A stretch of DNA of 64,000 nt from Taenia hydatigena (GCA_036345935.2 JADWOT020000008.1:7086156-7150155); one strand, 5' to 3'. Shown: positions 1 to 14,600, counted from the first letter of the stretch. Numbers and translations: made by a program. The notes: a model not told the origin generated them from the sequence alone.

Positions 1-325
1 AGTTCGATTCTCACCCATACTATGCAAACTGACTAACCACTTCCCTATTTCATCCTCGGTGGTGTCTGATGCATTGGTTAAAGCTGAATTCAAAGGACTT
101 AATCACGAGAATTTACATTTCCCAGTGCGTTCATATTTACTCAGTGTTCATACGAATCTACCTGTGCATCGGCGATTTCGAACACAGCCAATCTCACTGA
201 GACATTCATTTCGTGGATGGGGTGGAATTTGTGTAAGCAGAGGTGGAAAGGACATGAATTGAGGGGTAGAGAGCAAACAAAACCAGGTAGCAAAAAAAAT
301 AATAATATAAACCAACAGCATAAAA
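1..325. other. Region downstream of PISD, no gene seen
   Basis: This is the 3' flank of PISD, which reads on the minus strand. No coding segment with splice signals is visible. A minus-strand AATAAA poly(A) signal is not seen here, so the PISD transcript may end outside the window. The first 20 bases contain a TTCGATT heptamer resembling a tRNA T-loop, but the rest of any tRNA would lie outside the window. Confidence 0.5.
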
Positions 326-3300
326 TCAAGAGTCTGACACAACGTGTCCAAGCGCCTGTCCCACCCGCACCCTCTCTGCCCGCTTCACGAAAAACTGGAA
401 GCCTGCGGGTGCCTCGAAGATGAGCACAATGGTGGAACCAAAGTTGAACTCGCCAAAAAGTTCACCCTTGATGGTCTTGATGGGTTGAAGAAAGTGAAGG
501 TCCTCATATCCATCCATCTTCATGATAACGGGCATATTGCCACACTCGCTGGCAGAAGCGGGATCTGAGGTGGGGCCACTGGCATTGCTGGTCACTTTGA
601 CTCCGCGGCGTGAGGTGAAGAGATGGCGCAAGTAACTAGGCTGCCGATTGGTAACGAGATCCGGATCGGCGAATACATGGATGCTGCCGACGTTCGTAGC
701 TCCCACAGCCACGAAGGCAAAGAACCCGTGCGCCCAATTACCCATATAGACGGCACGCTCGTTGATGCAGAAAACTCCGTTCAACCAACTCGTCACGAGA
801 GAACAAACGGAGAACAGGCGACCTATTTTGAAAAGGCAAATTCATCACATGCGGTGAACTAATCTTCATAGAGTCGCTCACAAACAGCGCCTGAGTTTAT
901 TTTTTAAAAACATTTAATTAGTCTTTGAAGTTTGAGGCCTAAAAGGGCTGCAAATGTGGGAAAAGCAGCGTTTGCTCCGGAATCACGATTATTGCGAGCT
1001 CATGGCACATAGCCGTTGCTTCTGTTTTTTGGATTTCCCATCAACTTTTTCTAAAAAGTAGAACACAAGCTTGACTTGAGTTCAATTCAATGCCAAATGA
1101 ACAACTGACTCTAGATATGAATTGATGTTTGCATAACCAGTTGACTGATAATGGAGGCCTGTCTTTCAGTCTTGTTCAAGTGGACTTGAATTATGCAAGA
1201 GCTGTCGTGACTATGCGCAGCTTCTCGTCGCCATCGGCGATTCTGGCACAGTAAAGTCTTAGTTCACAGAGCTATTGCATTTAGCCTTAAACCCTAACAA
1301 GAAAGTGGGATAAGTTATCTCTCGCCAAAAAAAGACCTGAGCGATGTCACTCATTACTACAATGAGGGGAGAAATGTAGCTTCCCTGTAGGTGGCCTCTA
1401 AAACCTCAAATTTCAAAATTTTAGTAGGCAAAGCAAAGCGAACGCTTCGCAAAAAACTGTTCTACTTCAAACCACGACTTGCCAGTCTATTGCCTTTTTA
1501 AAAAATAGTCGTCAAGGTAGGCAGATTCGTGTGCTGGTTATTTCTCCGTCTAAAAATCGAAGTAAAATATTCTCGTAGTGCTAGTGCATCATCACATTAA
1601 CACTAGTAATAAATGCAACATTATGCCTGCAATACAATAAAAGAGTGAAGGGTTTCTCGCGTCAAGTAGGTCACATTTCATTTGAGTTCCCTTTCAATGC
1701 ATTGAGAAGGTTCGGAGGAGTCAGTGTTTTTACTTCCCCATAAAATAAGTGCTGAAAAATCTAAGTGCTTTGATTGCCCAAATAGATTTCGTTAAATGAA
1801 TGGGTGAGGAGGCTAATGGAAGGTATTATGGATGGAGTGGAGATTTTTTTGCCATCAAATGAAATCTATGCCTTAGTGACGACGTCCACATCCAATGCTG
1901 CATGTAGATTCTGACTTCCCATAATCAAACGCCCTGATAGGATGCTTGAGGAGACTTCTCTTTTCAAGCAGGTGCGAAGGTAATCGTCTTGTCTGTTATG
2001 TTTGGGAAGCAATCCCAAAGTGGATCCACGGTACGACAGAGGAAGAACACGATGCACGGTAGCCACGAATGTGCTACAACTCTTAGTTTTAGCTTCAAAA
2101 GCATCGTCTTAACGTCTCAACTGGATCAAGTCGCCGATGTCACAATTGAGGAGAAACAAAGACTTTCGTGACGATAGTAGAAGATTCATTCCTTGACAGT
2201 AGTAACCAAGATCCCTCCAGGAGGAAACAGAGAAGTCGGTACTGATCTATTTTACGTTTGAATTCGAAAAAAAAAAATTAGAACGCTTGTACCGAAACGA
2301 CCGAATTGAATGCAATGGGTAACAAATCGTCAGCTTATTTCAATCGCTTGGTTCTGCAGCAGACGCCACAAGTCCAGCAAAGAGAAAGTAAACTGTTCGG
2401 CTACCTTCCCCATTTGAAAGACCCTTTTTGCTATGCCCACTCGTAATGTCAAATTGCTCATTTTAAAACATAAGTTTGCAAATGCGGGATGGATTACCGT
2501 TGTTTTTCCACTTTCCTTTCGACGCCATATTCACCACTTCAAAGTTCAAAATGCAACAAAATTCACGTGCAAAGAATGTGAAATGTGTTACCATCCGACC
2601 GGGTTTTGGGTGCCCATTTAGAAGTGGAAACAGTTGCTTTATGAAGTGTACTTTTATTTTCAGCAATAATATATTCCTCCCCCCATAGAATCCATCCTCT
2701 TAACTTTTTTTTCAATTCCAAATATCTTTAAGAGAAAAAAAACCAAGGCACTTGATGATTTGCTTCCATAACTCCGAGTAAAGAGTATTGAAGAGTGATT
2801 AATGTAAATAAAAAGGCGTACGGCTATGCCATGGTTGGCTTCCTGGTGTAGTTAAGTCGTCCATCAGAGTTATAACTCGGTTCATAGAGCATTGACGGTT
2901 CATACAAACAGTGTTTGGATTTTGGTGGTACCAACACTTCCATTTGCAATTTTGTAAAGCCCACCCCCTTCCAATTGGCTAACTTTTAGTAGATCGCTCC
3001 AACCAGCTCGCCTTCCCGTGTTTCTGTTGTGATAAGACTTTTAAAACGCAAAATCCAACACACACATACCGGGGAAATGCCGTCTCATATCAATTTTCCA
3101 GTCAGCAGGGGAATGAAAGCAGTGGTAGTCGCCTGGTGCAAGATAGATGGCGCAATGGTAAAGGCATTTGGTAGCCTCATCAGAGCCTCTCTCATGAACC
3201 AACGGTGACTTGGAGCATCCGTTCACCTCTACTGCCGCGCCTTCACGATAGAGAGTGTCTAGCCGCGAGGGCAAAGTGGCGACACGTCGTACACTGAGGT

Positions 3301-6300
3301 CACGGTGTCGATCCAGGCGCCCGTGAGGACCGAGAAGTGCTCGTAGGGTGTAAGCCAGACCCTTGACCTGCTCCAAATGACCTTCCTCAACCTTCCCACA
3401 GGAGATCACCTTACCGTCGGCGGGGCTTACCTACAAAACCGTTGTGCTGTCAATTGTCAAAGCAGCTATTTTATTTCCCACTTGTCAAGTTAACAATAGC
3501 GCCTATTCGTGTTATCTTGCTTTTATCTACCGGAATAAAAAATGATGTCAAATAAAACCATGACAACACCTAGAAGCCTCGCCCTAAAAGGAGAAAAAAA
3601 AGTCTGCGGGTGTGATGGCATTTATGGGACCATATGACAGTCAAGAGATTTTGTTTGTATTGGGACTTATTTGAAAGATTCCCAGGCTCATTACGATCAC
3701 ATGAACTCAAGAACGACAAGCAAGCACAAACAAATGGATCTCCTGGTAAAAAAATGTGAGCCTTTCAACGCCTTCCAGTGAGTAATACAGGAAAAAGTAC
3801 ATCGCTGAACCGTGTGCCATGTGATTATAGTTACCAACAGCGCTGACCGATTGTGAACCGTATGGGTCTCACGTTGACCAGTACCCCAGAACGATACATT
3901 AGCAAAATTGAAAACAATTGAGTTAATTGTTGTCGCTGTTGCACCTATTCCAGTAAAAAAATTGGGGTTCTTGTTTCAAAAGAAACGCCTTGCTCGATAA
4001 CAATTGCCTCACCCACCTCAACCCTCGTGACACCTTTACTTTGACTACCGCAATGACAGACGCGCACTTTCAAGGCACATCACAAGAAAAATGCCATGTC
4101 TACTTAATTAAAGATATACATATAACAACTTTTTGCCGGGCTCCCTTCAAAATTGTTGCTACTAGTCCACTTTTGTGGCTTCGGTGCAAGTCGGTATCAA
4201 CATCACAGTTCATTAAGTGAATCCATAAACTAAAATTACACAGGCAAATGTATATTTCAACTATGGCGGTAGTTAGATAAATTGCCGTCATCGGAACACG
4301 CATGCTCCAGCACAAATGACAAAGAATGCAGTTGAAACCAGTGAGTAAAGCAGTCTTCCCAGCTCTGGGGCGAATTTGAAATGCAAATGGGAATATTGGG
4401 CAGGCACTCACTGTGGAAATAGGCAGTTTTTCACCGCAAATTTCGTTAAAATTCTAAGAAAAATTTGCAGTCAGTCCTACTAGAAATTCGAATTTATTTA
4501 GGCATTTCCATTTTCCTTTCAATGAAACAGCACCCGTGGTCACATATCGCCATTTAGAGTAGATTTCGAGACTTGATCGTTGCATATTTCAAAAAGCCTG
4601 GATGCTCACTTTTCCGTAACTACCTCCATTTTCACTTTTCTCATCAGACATACTGAAGCGTGGTTTACGTATAAATCCCAATAAACCATAACAATTAGCC
4701 CTTCTAATGGAAGTACCTGAGTACGAAGTCGTAAAACTATATTTGTGGGAGAGCATGAGTACCCAGACATCGGGGTGTGCCATGTCTTACCACTGAGTGA
4801 CTTCCATGCTTAAAGCAAGTATGGATTGACGTTACCACCCTTCTTTTAGAATGTGTGTGTGTGCCTCGGAGGGTGATTCATCCCCACTCCACGAAATGCC
4901 AAAGACGTGAGCGCACGGAGCGTCATCACAGCAGACCACACGATCCTGTTTGCATGGGCTGGGGCTGAAAGTATCGTGACGCATTTTGCAGTTTTGAAGT
5001 CGTGTAAAAGAAAAAGTAAAATAATAAACAAGCATCGGTGTGGAAAGAGGCAACGAGTGTGTGGAGCAGACTCGTGATGAGGACAACGCTTACGGTGTGA
5101 TGAAAAAGTACATCCATTGTAGTTAATTATGTCGTATATTTGCATCGACTCGCCTTTTTCGCTATCAAGACGGAGGGCTATTCAGCGAAAACCTTAGTAA
5201 TAAGTGATATCAGAGGAGGCGACTTCTTTGCCTAAAATTGCCCATCAAATGTAAAGGTGATGGTAAAACTTTTGCTTGGAAAGGTAAGTGTGGGCGCAGA
5301 AAGCGCAACAGTCCTTTCCACAATCATCAGAGTGGAACCACCGTCCATCAATTACACCAGTGAATCTCCATGCTTACCAGAGCAGCGTCAGACCTCCTTT
5401 ACACAAGAACTTATTAACTCACTAGGCTTTCATATATTAATTAGTGTTGCACACCAGACAAGGATTAATTAAAGCTAGGCTATAACCAAGGAAACATTCT
5501 CACTCCAAGATTAACAAGATTAAGCAGTGCCTTTACCGTGTGCTACGCTGCACCGAGATGTTAACACACACAAAACGTCTTACGTAAGAGCTTGCTACCT
5601 CAATGAAGAGACGTATCCATAAAAGGCTACCATTCTTTCATCCACTGAAAATCAGGTGAGATGGGAGTGTAGGAATTGCTTCCCTTCATAACCGTGCGCA
5701 ATCCCAGAAGTGGAGGAATAGAAGTGCCAAACTTTAGAGCGAGAAAGTACAATTTTACTCACCAAGAAAAAAGGACTACCATTCTCCGTGAGGTTGGTAA
5801 AAATTTACTGCAAGATGGCAAAAATAACTCAAATTCTTCATAGTCATTAGCTCTTTCGCTAAACTGTATGCGACACGGTGCTTCCAAATCCCTCGAGTTT
5901 ATTTATTGTTATTGATCACGAATTTGATAACAAAAATAAAGTGGAAAATCCAAGCTATAAAAATGAATGAACACACTATTTCACGTCACTAAGAGCCCGT
6001 ATATCACTTAATGGCGCGAAAAAATCACTACAATGGAAGTCACTGAAATGTGTGTTGAATAAACACCAAGTGTGTGCTGTGGCGGAATGCATACGTGCCG
6101 TCTGCGGCGCCTAGGATTTGACAGTTGCTGACCGAAGGGGCTGGAATAGCTAAACTTCATACACCGGGACAATAAAGCCCACTTCTGCCTATAAAATACC
6201 AAAGAGGGGTTGATGGAATTTGTTGTAGGAATTCGAACAGTGAAGAGTGTAGAAAGAGAGAATGAAATGGTAATTGCCAGACCTTGGATACATAGATCTA

Positions 6301-9300
6301 CCACCAGAAATAGGGTGGAGCAAAAGTGTATCAGACCACACACAAATAGGGAAATGTACCAAAGAGTACGCGTCACAGAATACGTTCTGCGAGCCAAAAA
6401 CTATAAAGAGAAAAAAGTGAACAATATTGGGACCCGAATTCATTCTGACACAATTCACCTCTAAAACGTTCACTTATTTAGTCTAAGCACGAAAAAGCGT
6501 ACTTCTCCCTGCATCGAAAATTGACGTGCGGTTTACTAATTCCGATATTTGTTATGCCCCTTCGTTTTGAACGTTGAGACGAAGTACTTGAATACGCGCG
6601 GAGTTAGATTATGTTAGTGATCGGAAAACTGTGTTTGACATCGATCCCACAAATCCGCTATCTGGTGACCAAAATCACGGCGTCCGCATAAAGTGACGTT
6701 CTAGGAAAATTAATGAATGTGATTGTGACTACTAAGAGGGCCAGGGCCACATTTATGCCTCGGCCATTCTACGCCCTCGCTATCCAAACAATCTGGACTG
6801 ATCGTATCATCGCCCGGACTGGTTGACCCCAAATATTGTTCACACACGCCCCCCACCCGTCCAAACACGGGCTGATGTGGATGTTTTCCCCACACTTCTT
6901 CAACCATTGAGTAGTTGTCTTTGTGTTCCGCTTTTTCTGAAGTTTGTTTCTGTGAGGAGCCGTTTCAATAGTGTCTTTGGCTTACATCAAGAAGGCATTC
7001 CACGTGGCCGGAACTGCAGTTGTTTATGCTAGCCTTGAACTCTAATTTCACCCTTCTGGGCCGGACATGTTCTCCAGGTTACGTTAATCAAACACCACTG
7101 AAATGGTACATTCATGTCATGAAAACATTTCATAATAGCAGAGAACCATTAAGTTACATGGTTTAATGCAAGATCATGGCATGTGCAACCGGAGCTAGTC
7201 CCTACGTTCCAACGTGAATGCTCGCATTCGGCGTCTTCGTGATCAGTGAAGCATAAATTCAGTTGTACTAGCTCTACAGAAGTCTTGTTGTTTAACATCT
7301 TCCAGCCAAAAGCCCACAGAGGCTGGCACCTAGCTGTCAGCCGTTTTATGAATGAAATAGTCTGTAGATTTACCCGTATTGACTGTGTTCACGAATGTAC
7401 ACAAATCTTCTTCATTTACCCACACTTTGTTGAGCCAAAATTGGGACTCTTCGATATGAATCGCCTTTCTTTCGCAATCAGAGTTCCTGATTATAACACC
7501 AACATCAATAGTTTGAGTTGGGACCTCGCCAGTGCACACCCTAAGAAGAGCTCTACAATCTTAATTAACTACTATGCTACATTGTAGAGAGCCCCATTTT
7601 ATTGTGATGGTTTAAGAATTTTATCTTGAAAGTTCCACCTAATTCATCTGGATTTCCTGATCTATGGACAAGCGTTGTCAGTTTTGGGTAGTATGCATTA
7701 GAAATCCTCCAATGAAAAAGGGAGATTTCCAAGTGTCTGATGTGCTTGCTGTCTTGTGACCTGGTGTCCCACATGATGTTTGGGTACCAACCCGATCATC
7801 ATGTAACAATGGGTGCAGCACTTGCCCAATTTCGTTGCAAGCACGCAACCCTAGCAACAGCACGATGAAAATAAACAACATTCCTACGTGGAAAGCAGCT
7901 CCGAGAAAGTGGATTAGTAAACGAACAAACTAGAATGGTAGGCTCTTTCACAGCAGCCCCTGTGTCAATGAGTCGCCCCGAAAGGAATTAAGAGAGAGGT
8001 GTAAAAGATAACCTCCATATTTTGAAACCAAAGTTAACTCAATTTAAAAAAAAACACAATGGGAATACAATGAGTGCTTGCTTCAAATATGCGACTCATA
8101 GAGCAAGGTTTCAAGCTTACAGAGAAGTAGACTCAGGAGACCGTACCAGGACTTCCAACATGATTCCATACTAGTCTCAGTTGGTGAAGAACATAGAATG
8201 CATTGGTTGGAGTGTCCATATTGCAAAGCCTAATTTTATTTAGTGATACTATCGCCTTTTGGGACATATATTTCATAAATATTTGGATGCATTTTAAGAA
8301 GACAAGATTTACTCTCAAATGAACCCTATTTTGATTCCCATGGGATTGAAAAACGATGGTTATTTTTACTAATTCTAAACTTAGCAGCATCAGATGTACA
8401 ATTTTGAGATTTTGTCTGTAATCACCCCCAAGATTAATTACTCTGGCATTAACTTATAGTGATGGCTGGCGGACCGGAACATTCAAAGGTCGGTGAATAA
8501 TAAATGATAACAATAGCTGCGTTTAAACAAGCATGTGAAGCCTTCGTTGCGAATAAAGTACTAGTTCAAGGGTGTTATGGCATCAAAGGCGCAGCAAACG
8601 CTATTAAGGCCTTCGCATATGGAACAGCTTAGGATGAAAATGCACCAGCTCAAGGCATTACTTTTTACCCATTGAAATGTCACAATCCATCCGCGCAGGC
8701 TGAAGGGTAATCGGAGCTAAAAGGAAGCCTTCTTTTACTTGTTTACGTAAGGTGTGTGGAAATGGAGTAGTGTACATCTCGGTAGGAAATTGAGACTGTT
8801 TCAGCGTGCTTTCGAACAGGATTTGCTGAAAAAAGCAAACCTTATTTCCAAACCGCATAAATTCATTTTATGCACTCAGATATGCTCTGTAAAGCGGTCG
8901 AAGAGATGGCGGTTTGAGGAGACGGATAATGGCAAAGATGGACAAAGCACCATTATACACTGCCTCACGGCGTGCTGTCGTGCTACATTTCGACATTTAA
9001 AATGATCTCCGATAGCCGGATTTATGTAAACTAACTTACAAGAGAGGCGGCGGGGTCCACAGGTCTGGCGCTAGGCACAAGACGGCGCCGGAAAAAGTGG
9101 GAAATGCTGTTGTACCTGGCCAAATCGTTGTGAAATTCAGCTTCTTCTAGCCTCGCACTAAATATCCATGCATATGCCCGCACTACCGGACCTCGCAAAA
9201 CTCGTGGAAGTGGAACTCTGGACAGTCTTCCGAAAATTCGAGAGGTTGTATTAAGAGGGAACCAAGTATATATTCCATAGAGTATGGCTGCTAATATCCT

Positions 9301-9531
9301 CCAATGCAGTCCAACATCGTACCCGTAACCTCCTTGTGTTTTCTGGCAAACTTCCGTGTGGGCATCCTCCAAGGTAACTTGAGATCCGAAGTTTGTTTCA
9401 ACAGACGCAGATTTTGCGGGTACACCATGGGATTCCCTTCTGGTTCTCGGTTTTACTTGTGAAAGAGCAATTTGTGGTGATGGGCAAACAGCTCCACTAG
9501 GATATACACTGCTTTTTGAGTCGAAGTTCAT
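326..9531 (-). CDS. PISD: Phosphatidylserine decarboxylase proenzyme, mitochondrial
   Basis: PISD converts phosphatidylserine to phosphatidylethanolamine at the mitochondrial inner membrane. Exons, in minus-strand order, are 9040..9531, 3070..3430 and 326..822, giving 449 residues (human PISD is about 409). A hydrophobic segment near residues 95-112 (WRILAAILYGIYTWFPL) fits the inner-membrane anchor. The conserved RYNSISHFFRR motif precedes the catalytic core. SPADG (Asp169) and YHCFHSP (His270) match the Asp and His of the catalytic triad. FGST (Ser414) is the autocleavage site that yields the pyruvoyl group; the usual form is LGST. The segment before FGST is longer than in vertebrates and rich in Ser and Pro. 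The open frame continues upstream to about 9666 without an ATG, so I chose the first ATG. An upstream leader exon is possible. Identity is certain; the N-terminus is less so. Confidence 0.93.
823..3069 (-). other. PISD intron 2
   Basis: This 2.2 kb intron has a GTATGTGTG donor at 3069 and a CAAAATAG acceptor at 823-824. It splits the Gly codon that follows HFP. It contains only short open frames without splice context or recognisable motifs. Confidence 0.8.
3431..9039 (-). other. PISD intron 1
   Basis: This 5.6 kb intron has a GTAAGTTAG donor at 9039 and a TTTTGTAG acceptor at 3431. It is A+T-rich with a short (TG)n tract at 4852-4863. Several open frames of 60-130 codons occur on both strands. 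None shows a family motif, a splice context, or a convincing start, so I call no gene here. Confidence 0.75.
4852..4863. repeat. (TG)n microsatellite
   Basis: A short run of TG dinucleotides lies inside PISD intron 1. Confidence 0.8.
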
Positions 9532-11636
9532 CTGCCTTGGAACTGACAATAGGCGCCGTGCCGACAGAAAATGGACATTTACAGCACCTCCTCCCAGAAC
9601 CAGACACACACCCAAGCCACGGTCGTGCTTTTCCAAAAAGAATGAGTGCCGATGTGTGATTGGCTTTTAGTCGATACTGCCACAGATTTGTGTCTATTTG
9701 ATTGGTTAGCTAAACACCAGGTAGCTGACGTCACACCTCCAACGAGCCAATCACAGAGCAGCTTCAACCCTATAGGCTGAAAGCGGTTGTCTAACTAAAA
9801 ACTTGCTTAACACGAGAAGGTTTGCCGTGCTTGAGCAACGGGGAGGCTGGTTTAATCGGGACACACTAGAATATACCTGAAATAGTGCCTATATTTAGCA
9901 CTGAAAATATGGTACATCCAGCTGTAAGGCGACAGGTTCGATGCCTGCGCTCTTTAAGTAAACAGCATGGCTACGCTCCTTTGTGCAGAGCCATTTAAAA
10001 AGTAGAAGCTCCAACCTCGTGTTTACAAAAAATTATTTCCAAGTAGGTAAGAAAGGTCACTGTCTAGACGTGTAGTTTCACAGTGTGTTGGGAATCGCAT
10101 GAGGTGGAGGCACTTTTCACACTAAATTTAACACAGAAATAGGAACACTTAGAGTCGCCACGCCAGCAAATAGCAAGGGTGCTGTACTTATTCTCTTTTA
10201 TTGTGCCAGCAACATCGTAAAACCAGAGCTAATTGTCAGAGGATGCCTTCATAAGCTTATCTATGACTATAAAATGCATACCTTTAGGACCAGAGAGATA
10301 TGGCCAAGCAATATTGGCACAACCTCAACTGTTTAAAGACATTTAGTGTCCAAATATAGCGCTCAAGAGAGTTGTTTTAGGGCTCTTTTTATCATACTAA
10401 TTTTCAATCACTATAACATTAGTTTTATTGCTCAATTGTAATATAAATACAATTTCATTTATACTAAACACTCACTCCAAAGTTCAAATTTAAAGGTGTC
10501 AAAAAAGTCCCAAAAGGCCTATGCAATTTGAAAGGAGCAAAATGAGAGCGCTTGGCATTCAAGCGATCGGTGTGGCGTGTGCTCGCCTGTGGCAATGTGG
10601 AGCCCTGAAAATGCGCCCTGTCCCGATGCAAAAGCGTATTCCCCCGGGCTTCAACGTTTGCCATCGCCTATTTCAACATGCGGACGACTCCTTTCACTTG
10701 GTTGCAACCAAACACCAAAATCACTTGACCTCTATAGAGGCGTGGTTGCCTTCGCCAGCACTGCCAATCTTCAAAGTTTACTGGAGCCAAGTTAAGAATT
10801 GAAAGTAACCTTTGCTTTTTTGGACATGTGACAAAACGCACCTCTTGGAGGGTTTGCCAGTGCTGACCGCAAATCCCGTACAACTTGGATGCTTGTCGCC
10901 CTTGTGCCCGAAACGGCGAGCCTAAACTATGTGTACATCAGTAGAAGCGTTGTAAGCGAAGGGAGGACAGCCTAACGCAGCACCAAACTAAGAACAACGA
11001 CGGATGACGAGACGGAGGTCACCGCCAGCCCGATTTTCCCACTCAATGCATGAAGAGTAACGCTTGATCAGAAATGGGAAACCTAAAGGGGAAAAAGGCG
11101 ATCCAACTTATGTGTGATCACCCGACTGTTAGGCCAGATTCCAACCCAATCCCACGTCACCGATTCACACCCATCATTCAAATGGCAAAATTCCCCCAAA
11201 GTTCACCAACTTTGCAACAATCAGTACACATACGCGGCCTACCAAAAAGACAATTAGAGCACAAAAAAGAACAAGGACATGGAGGAAGACCACTACACAA
11301 TGTATTTTGATTAATAAAAATAGTAATAAATGTGGAGCAGGACTGGCTTTAGCAGTGAAGCGAAAAACATTCCCACGTACTACAGAGCTATGGGCGAGGG
11401 GGTACAATACACAGCCAGAAACGAGTTTAAAAAAAGTACAGAGCAGAGAGAAAGGAAAGGTAGAGAACAAACGGTGGCTGCACAATTAATAGCTCGAATT
11501 CTGGCTGAGACTGCAATGGTGGTGCACATCGCTAATCATAGTTGCCGTGCACATGGTAAGGATGATTGTGTACAAATTCTAAAATCGTGAAAGTTGTTAC
11601 AGATGGGAGAGAAAGAGAGGAAGGTGTAGGGGGAGT
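9532..11636. other. Intergenic region between PISD and CLUH
   Basis: These 2.1 kb hold the 5' flank of PISD and the 3' flank of CLUH; both genes are on the minus strand. The interval 9532-9666 stays open in the PISD frame but has no ATG and is probably 5' UTR. A segment near 10521-10800 is open in two plus-strand frames but resembles no protein I know. No RNA gene is supported. Confidence 0.6.
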
Positions 11637-14600
11637 TCACTTCACTTTGTTGGCGGGAACAACCGCTCCAACGGGGGTCTTTGGTGGATCATCATCGTCT
11701 TCGGCAGGAGAAATTTGCACAGTACTTGCTCCCTGACTGCTCAAACCATTTCTACCTCCATCTCTTCTAGAAATGCCAACCGGTGGGCTGTTAGGAAAAA
11801 AATAAAATTCCTTCGTACCTTTATCACATTTCAAGCTTATGGTACCATCACAGGCTGGAACACCAAAATATAAAAAAAAACGGGAACTCACTTTAAGTGG
11901 ACATAAAAAATCCCGTTTACTCGATTAAGAGTATCGAGAATGGTCGCGAAGGTGGGTGTGGGGAGAGCCTGACCAAGTCCCAAAGTTGCGGCCATTTTCT
12001 TTGCCTTGCCGTTGCCGTTTGTCTCCGCGTTTCTGGAAGCGCCGAAGGGTTTATGCAGTTGGCGAGCCACATTGACAGCCTGCTGAGTGAGTGTGTGTAG
12101 GCACTCATTGCTGTCCCTTGTATATTCACTGTTCTCACCAAACCGTTCCAGGTAGATGGCGTATCGACGCTTCTCACAGTCCAATGCCGAACGAAAATCA
12201 CCCCGGTAGGCATGGGTTCGACTCAAAAGGTGAGCGTTAAATGCCTCTTTCAAGCTCTTTTCACCGTAGAAACTAAAACAGGAATGGAAGAACTATTCAG
12301 TTTCATTCAGTGAAAGAAAGTAGACGCGCGTCCTCATTGACCTTACATCTTGTTTAACTTGAGGGCATTTTCAAGGAAGGTAACGGAGGTGTCGTACTCC
12401 TCCACTGCGTGAAGCATGAGGCTAATATTGACATCAATTTGGGCGATTTCTGGATGGATTTCACCATGGCACAAGAGAGCCAGGTACCGAGCTCGATAGA
12501 GCAGTTGAAAAGCGATAGACACGTGCCCACAGGCGAAGCAATACAGCGCCATGTGTATCTGAGGTAGGGAAAAAAGTAATAATTTACGCCATACCACAAT
12601 TGGAACAGTTTATGACTTACAACATTTAAGTAGAAATTAATTCATAACAGCAACTAATCAAACCCTGTGTTTACGCATCATGTTTTGATTCCTACACTTT
12701 CCCATTGGTTTTATGTCAAGACTAGTTTTTCAGAACCAGCATAAATCGCGGCGGGTTTGATGCCAGCGGTGAACACAAACATGAGCAAGCCATGGCACGA
12801 AAATAACGCTGCTTAGTACACAGGCCATTAGGATTAACCACTAATAAGATCTAACGATAAACAAAACAACAAGGGTCCGTCACCAGCACAGACCCCAGCT
12901 TACAGATGAAACCGACTGAGGTCGTCGATATGACATTATCGGAACTAAACTTGATGTGACGGCGCCACAATGCAGAGAAAACATAAAACTGTGATGGCAC
13001 GATACGCACTTGTGCATGTTACATAGTAATCAAACACATTATGATGCATATTTGAGTATAAAAAAAGCTCGTTTGTAACACAAATCGGCTACATACGTAT
13101 TCAGCAGCGGTGCTCGGACTGTCAATGCCGTGGACACGCTCGCTAATCATAGTGGCGCGTTGTTGGTAGAGTAGAGCCGTCTGATGGTCGCCCATGACGT
13201 AAGAGAGGCGGGCAAGAAGCCTGTTGCAGGCGCCAATATCGGGGTGCAGAGGACCATAGACGGTATTTAGAAGATTCAGTGCCTCTGAGATCAGCTCAGA
13301 GCCGCGTTGAAGATAGCCCTCAGCGATGTGCTTCTGGCCCGAGGTGAAGTAGCGATAGGCGTGGAAGGCGTAGGGGTGAAGGTGCTTCACCAACGGATAG
13401 AGAGAGACCACATCCTCAAGGGAGAATACTGGACGCGAGTGGTGCCGGGCACCGTTCGGTGGGAGGAGGGCATACTCGTGCAAGACCAATTGGACACCCA
13501 CCGCCTGGCAGAAGGAGCGCAAAATTTGTGTGCGCGTGATGCTGTGGGTCTGGCAGAATGTATCCACATCCGACCTTGGAAGGGAAATAATCACACGTGC
13601 GACAGTAATCTTGGATTCAGTAAAGCACTAATGAAAGCTGAAAAGGCGTCACACTTACAGTTCAAGATCAATGTGATAATATTCCTTAACTTCTTTGTTT
13701 AAGCTGACCCAAAAAGAGGCTGCCGTTTCATTAATCCAAGCCATCTCCTCTGCAGAACAAAAGCTTAGTCGTAGGACGATGGGACATCGGAAATAGGACA
13801 CTGCCGCTAAACATACCCGCGGAGTCTAGTTGGGACTTTCCGCGTTTCTTCCCCTTCTTCACTTTGTGCATTTTCTGAATTTGCTGAAACAAAGAGATAC
13901 GTTCAACACTTATGCTACCTGTTTTAAAAAATGACGTCTGCATGCATGTATGTGGATTCCGTAAGTTAAGGAAACCACAAGAAGTGTGCACAAGATAACG
14001 GCGTACAAAGCAGCATCCATTCCTACAGCTTAGCCCCTTTACACAAACTACAAAGCATGACCCCATGTTTTCCTTTTTCTACTTTCCTCTTCTTCCACTA
14101 TGAAGTAGTTTAAGACATTTCCATTGTAAAGAAGTGAGAATGCGACTAGTGACTACAATCATACAGGTATTCAAGGCGCCATTTCCAGATCACACGCACT
14201 ATAGCATCACAAAATCATAGACAAAGATTGATAAAAATTAGTCGGTTCTTCTGACCGTTGAAACCACCAAGAGTTAGGTCGAGCGGTAAATATATTGTAG
14301 CAATCATGTACCGGTTTTCAGGGCTGCATTATAACTACGTAAAAGAATCAAAGACGATAGAAAAGTAGGGTAGGAAGAATTTAATATCCTCTGCAACGAG
14401 GATGAATCTCCAAAAGAAATGATTCATGTCAGTAAACGCACGCGCCGTGCGAGAAACCCAGCCGTACCAGTGAAAAAGGGGTAAGTGCTGATATGGACAT
14501 GCACGCATTGGGTAGATGGAAGGAGTGGCTATAAGAAGACGAACACAACCCTTCTCGACCCTTAAGACGAAAAAGCAAGGTATAGATACTCACCTCATCC

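Noticed and set aside
1..22. tRNA 3' end (T-loop-like TTCGATT with possible stem)
   Set aside because: Only the T-loop and 3' half could be present, the rest lies outside the window, and no T-run terminator follows.
6008..6397. 129-codon minus-strand open frame in PISD intron 1
   Set aside because: Hydrophobic, low-complexity translation on the intron strand without splice signals or an identifiable motif.
9532..9636. PISD start at the TTG at 9636
   Set aside because: TTG is not a credible start in an animal nuclear gene. The first in-frame ATG is at 9531.
9930..9952. Pol III B-box-like GGTTCGATGCC
   Set aside because: No matching A box, cloverleaf, or terminator could be drawn, so it is most likely chance or a decayed SINE remnant.
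10521..10802. Two overlapping plus-strand open frames in the PISD-CLUH spacer
   Set aside because: No family resemblance, splice context, or poly(A) signal; consistent with random open frame in a slightly GC-richer patch.
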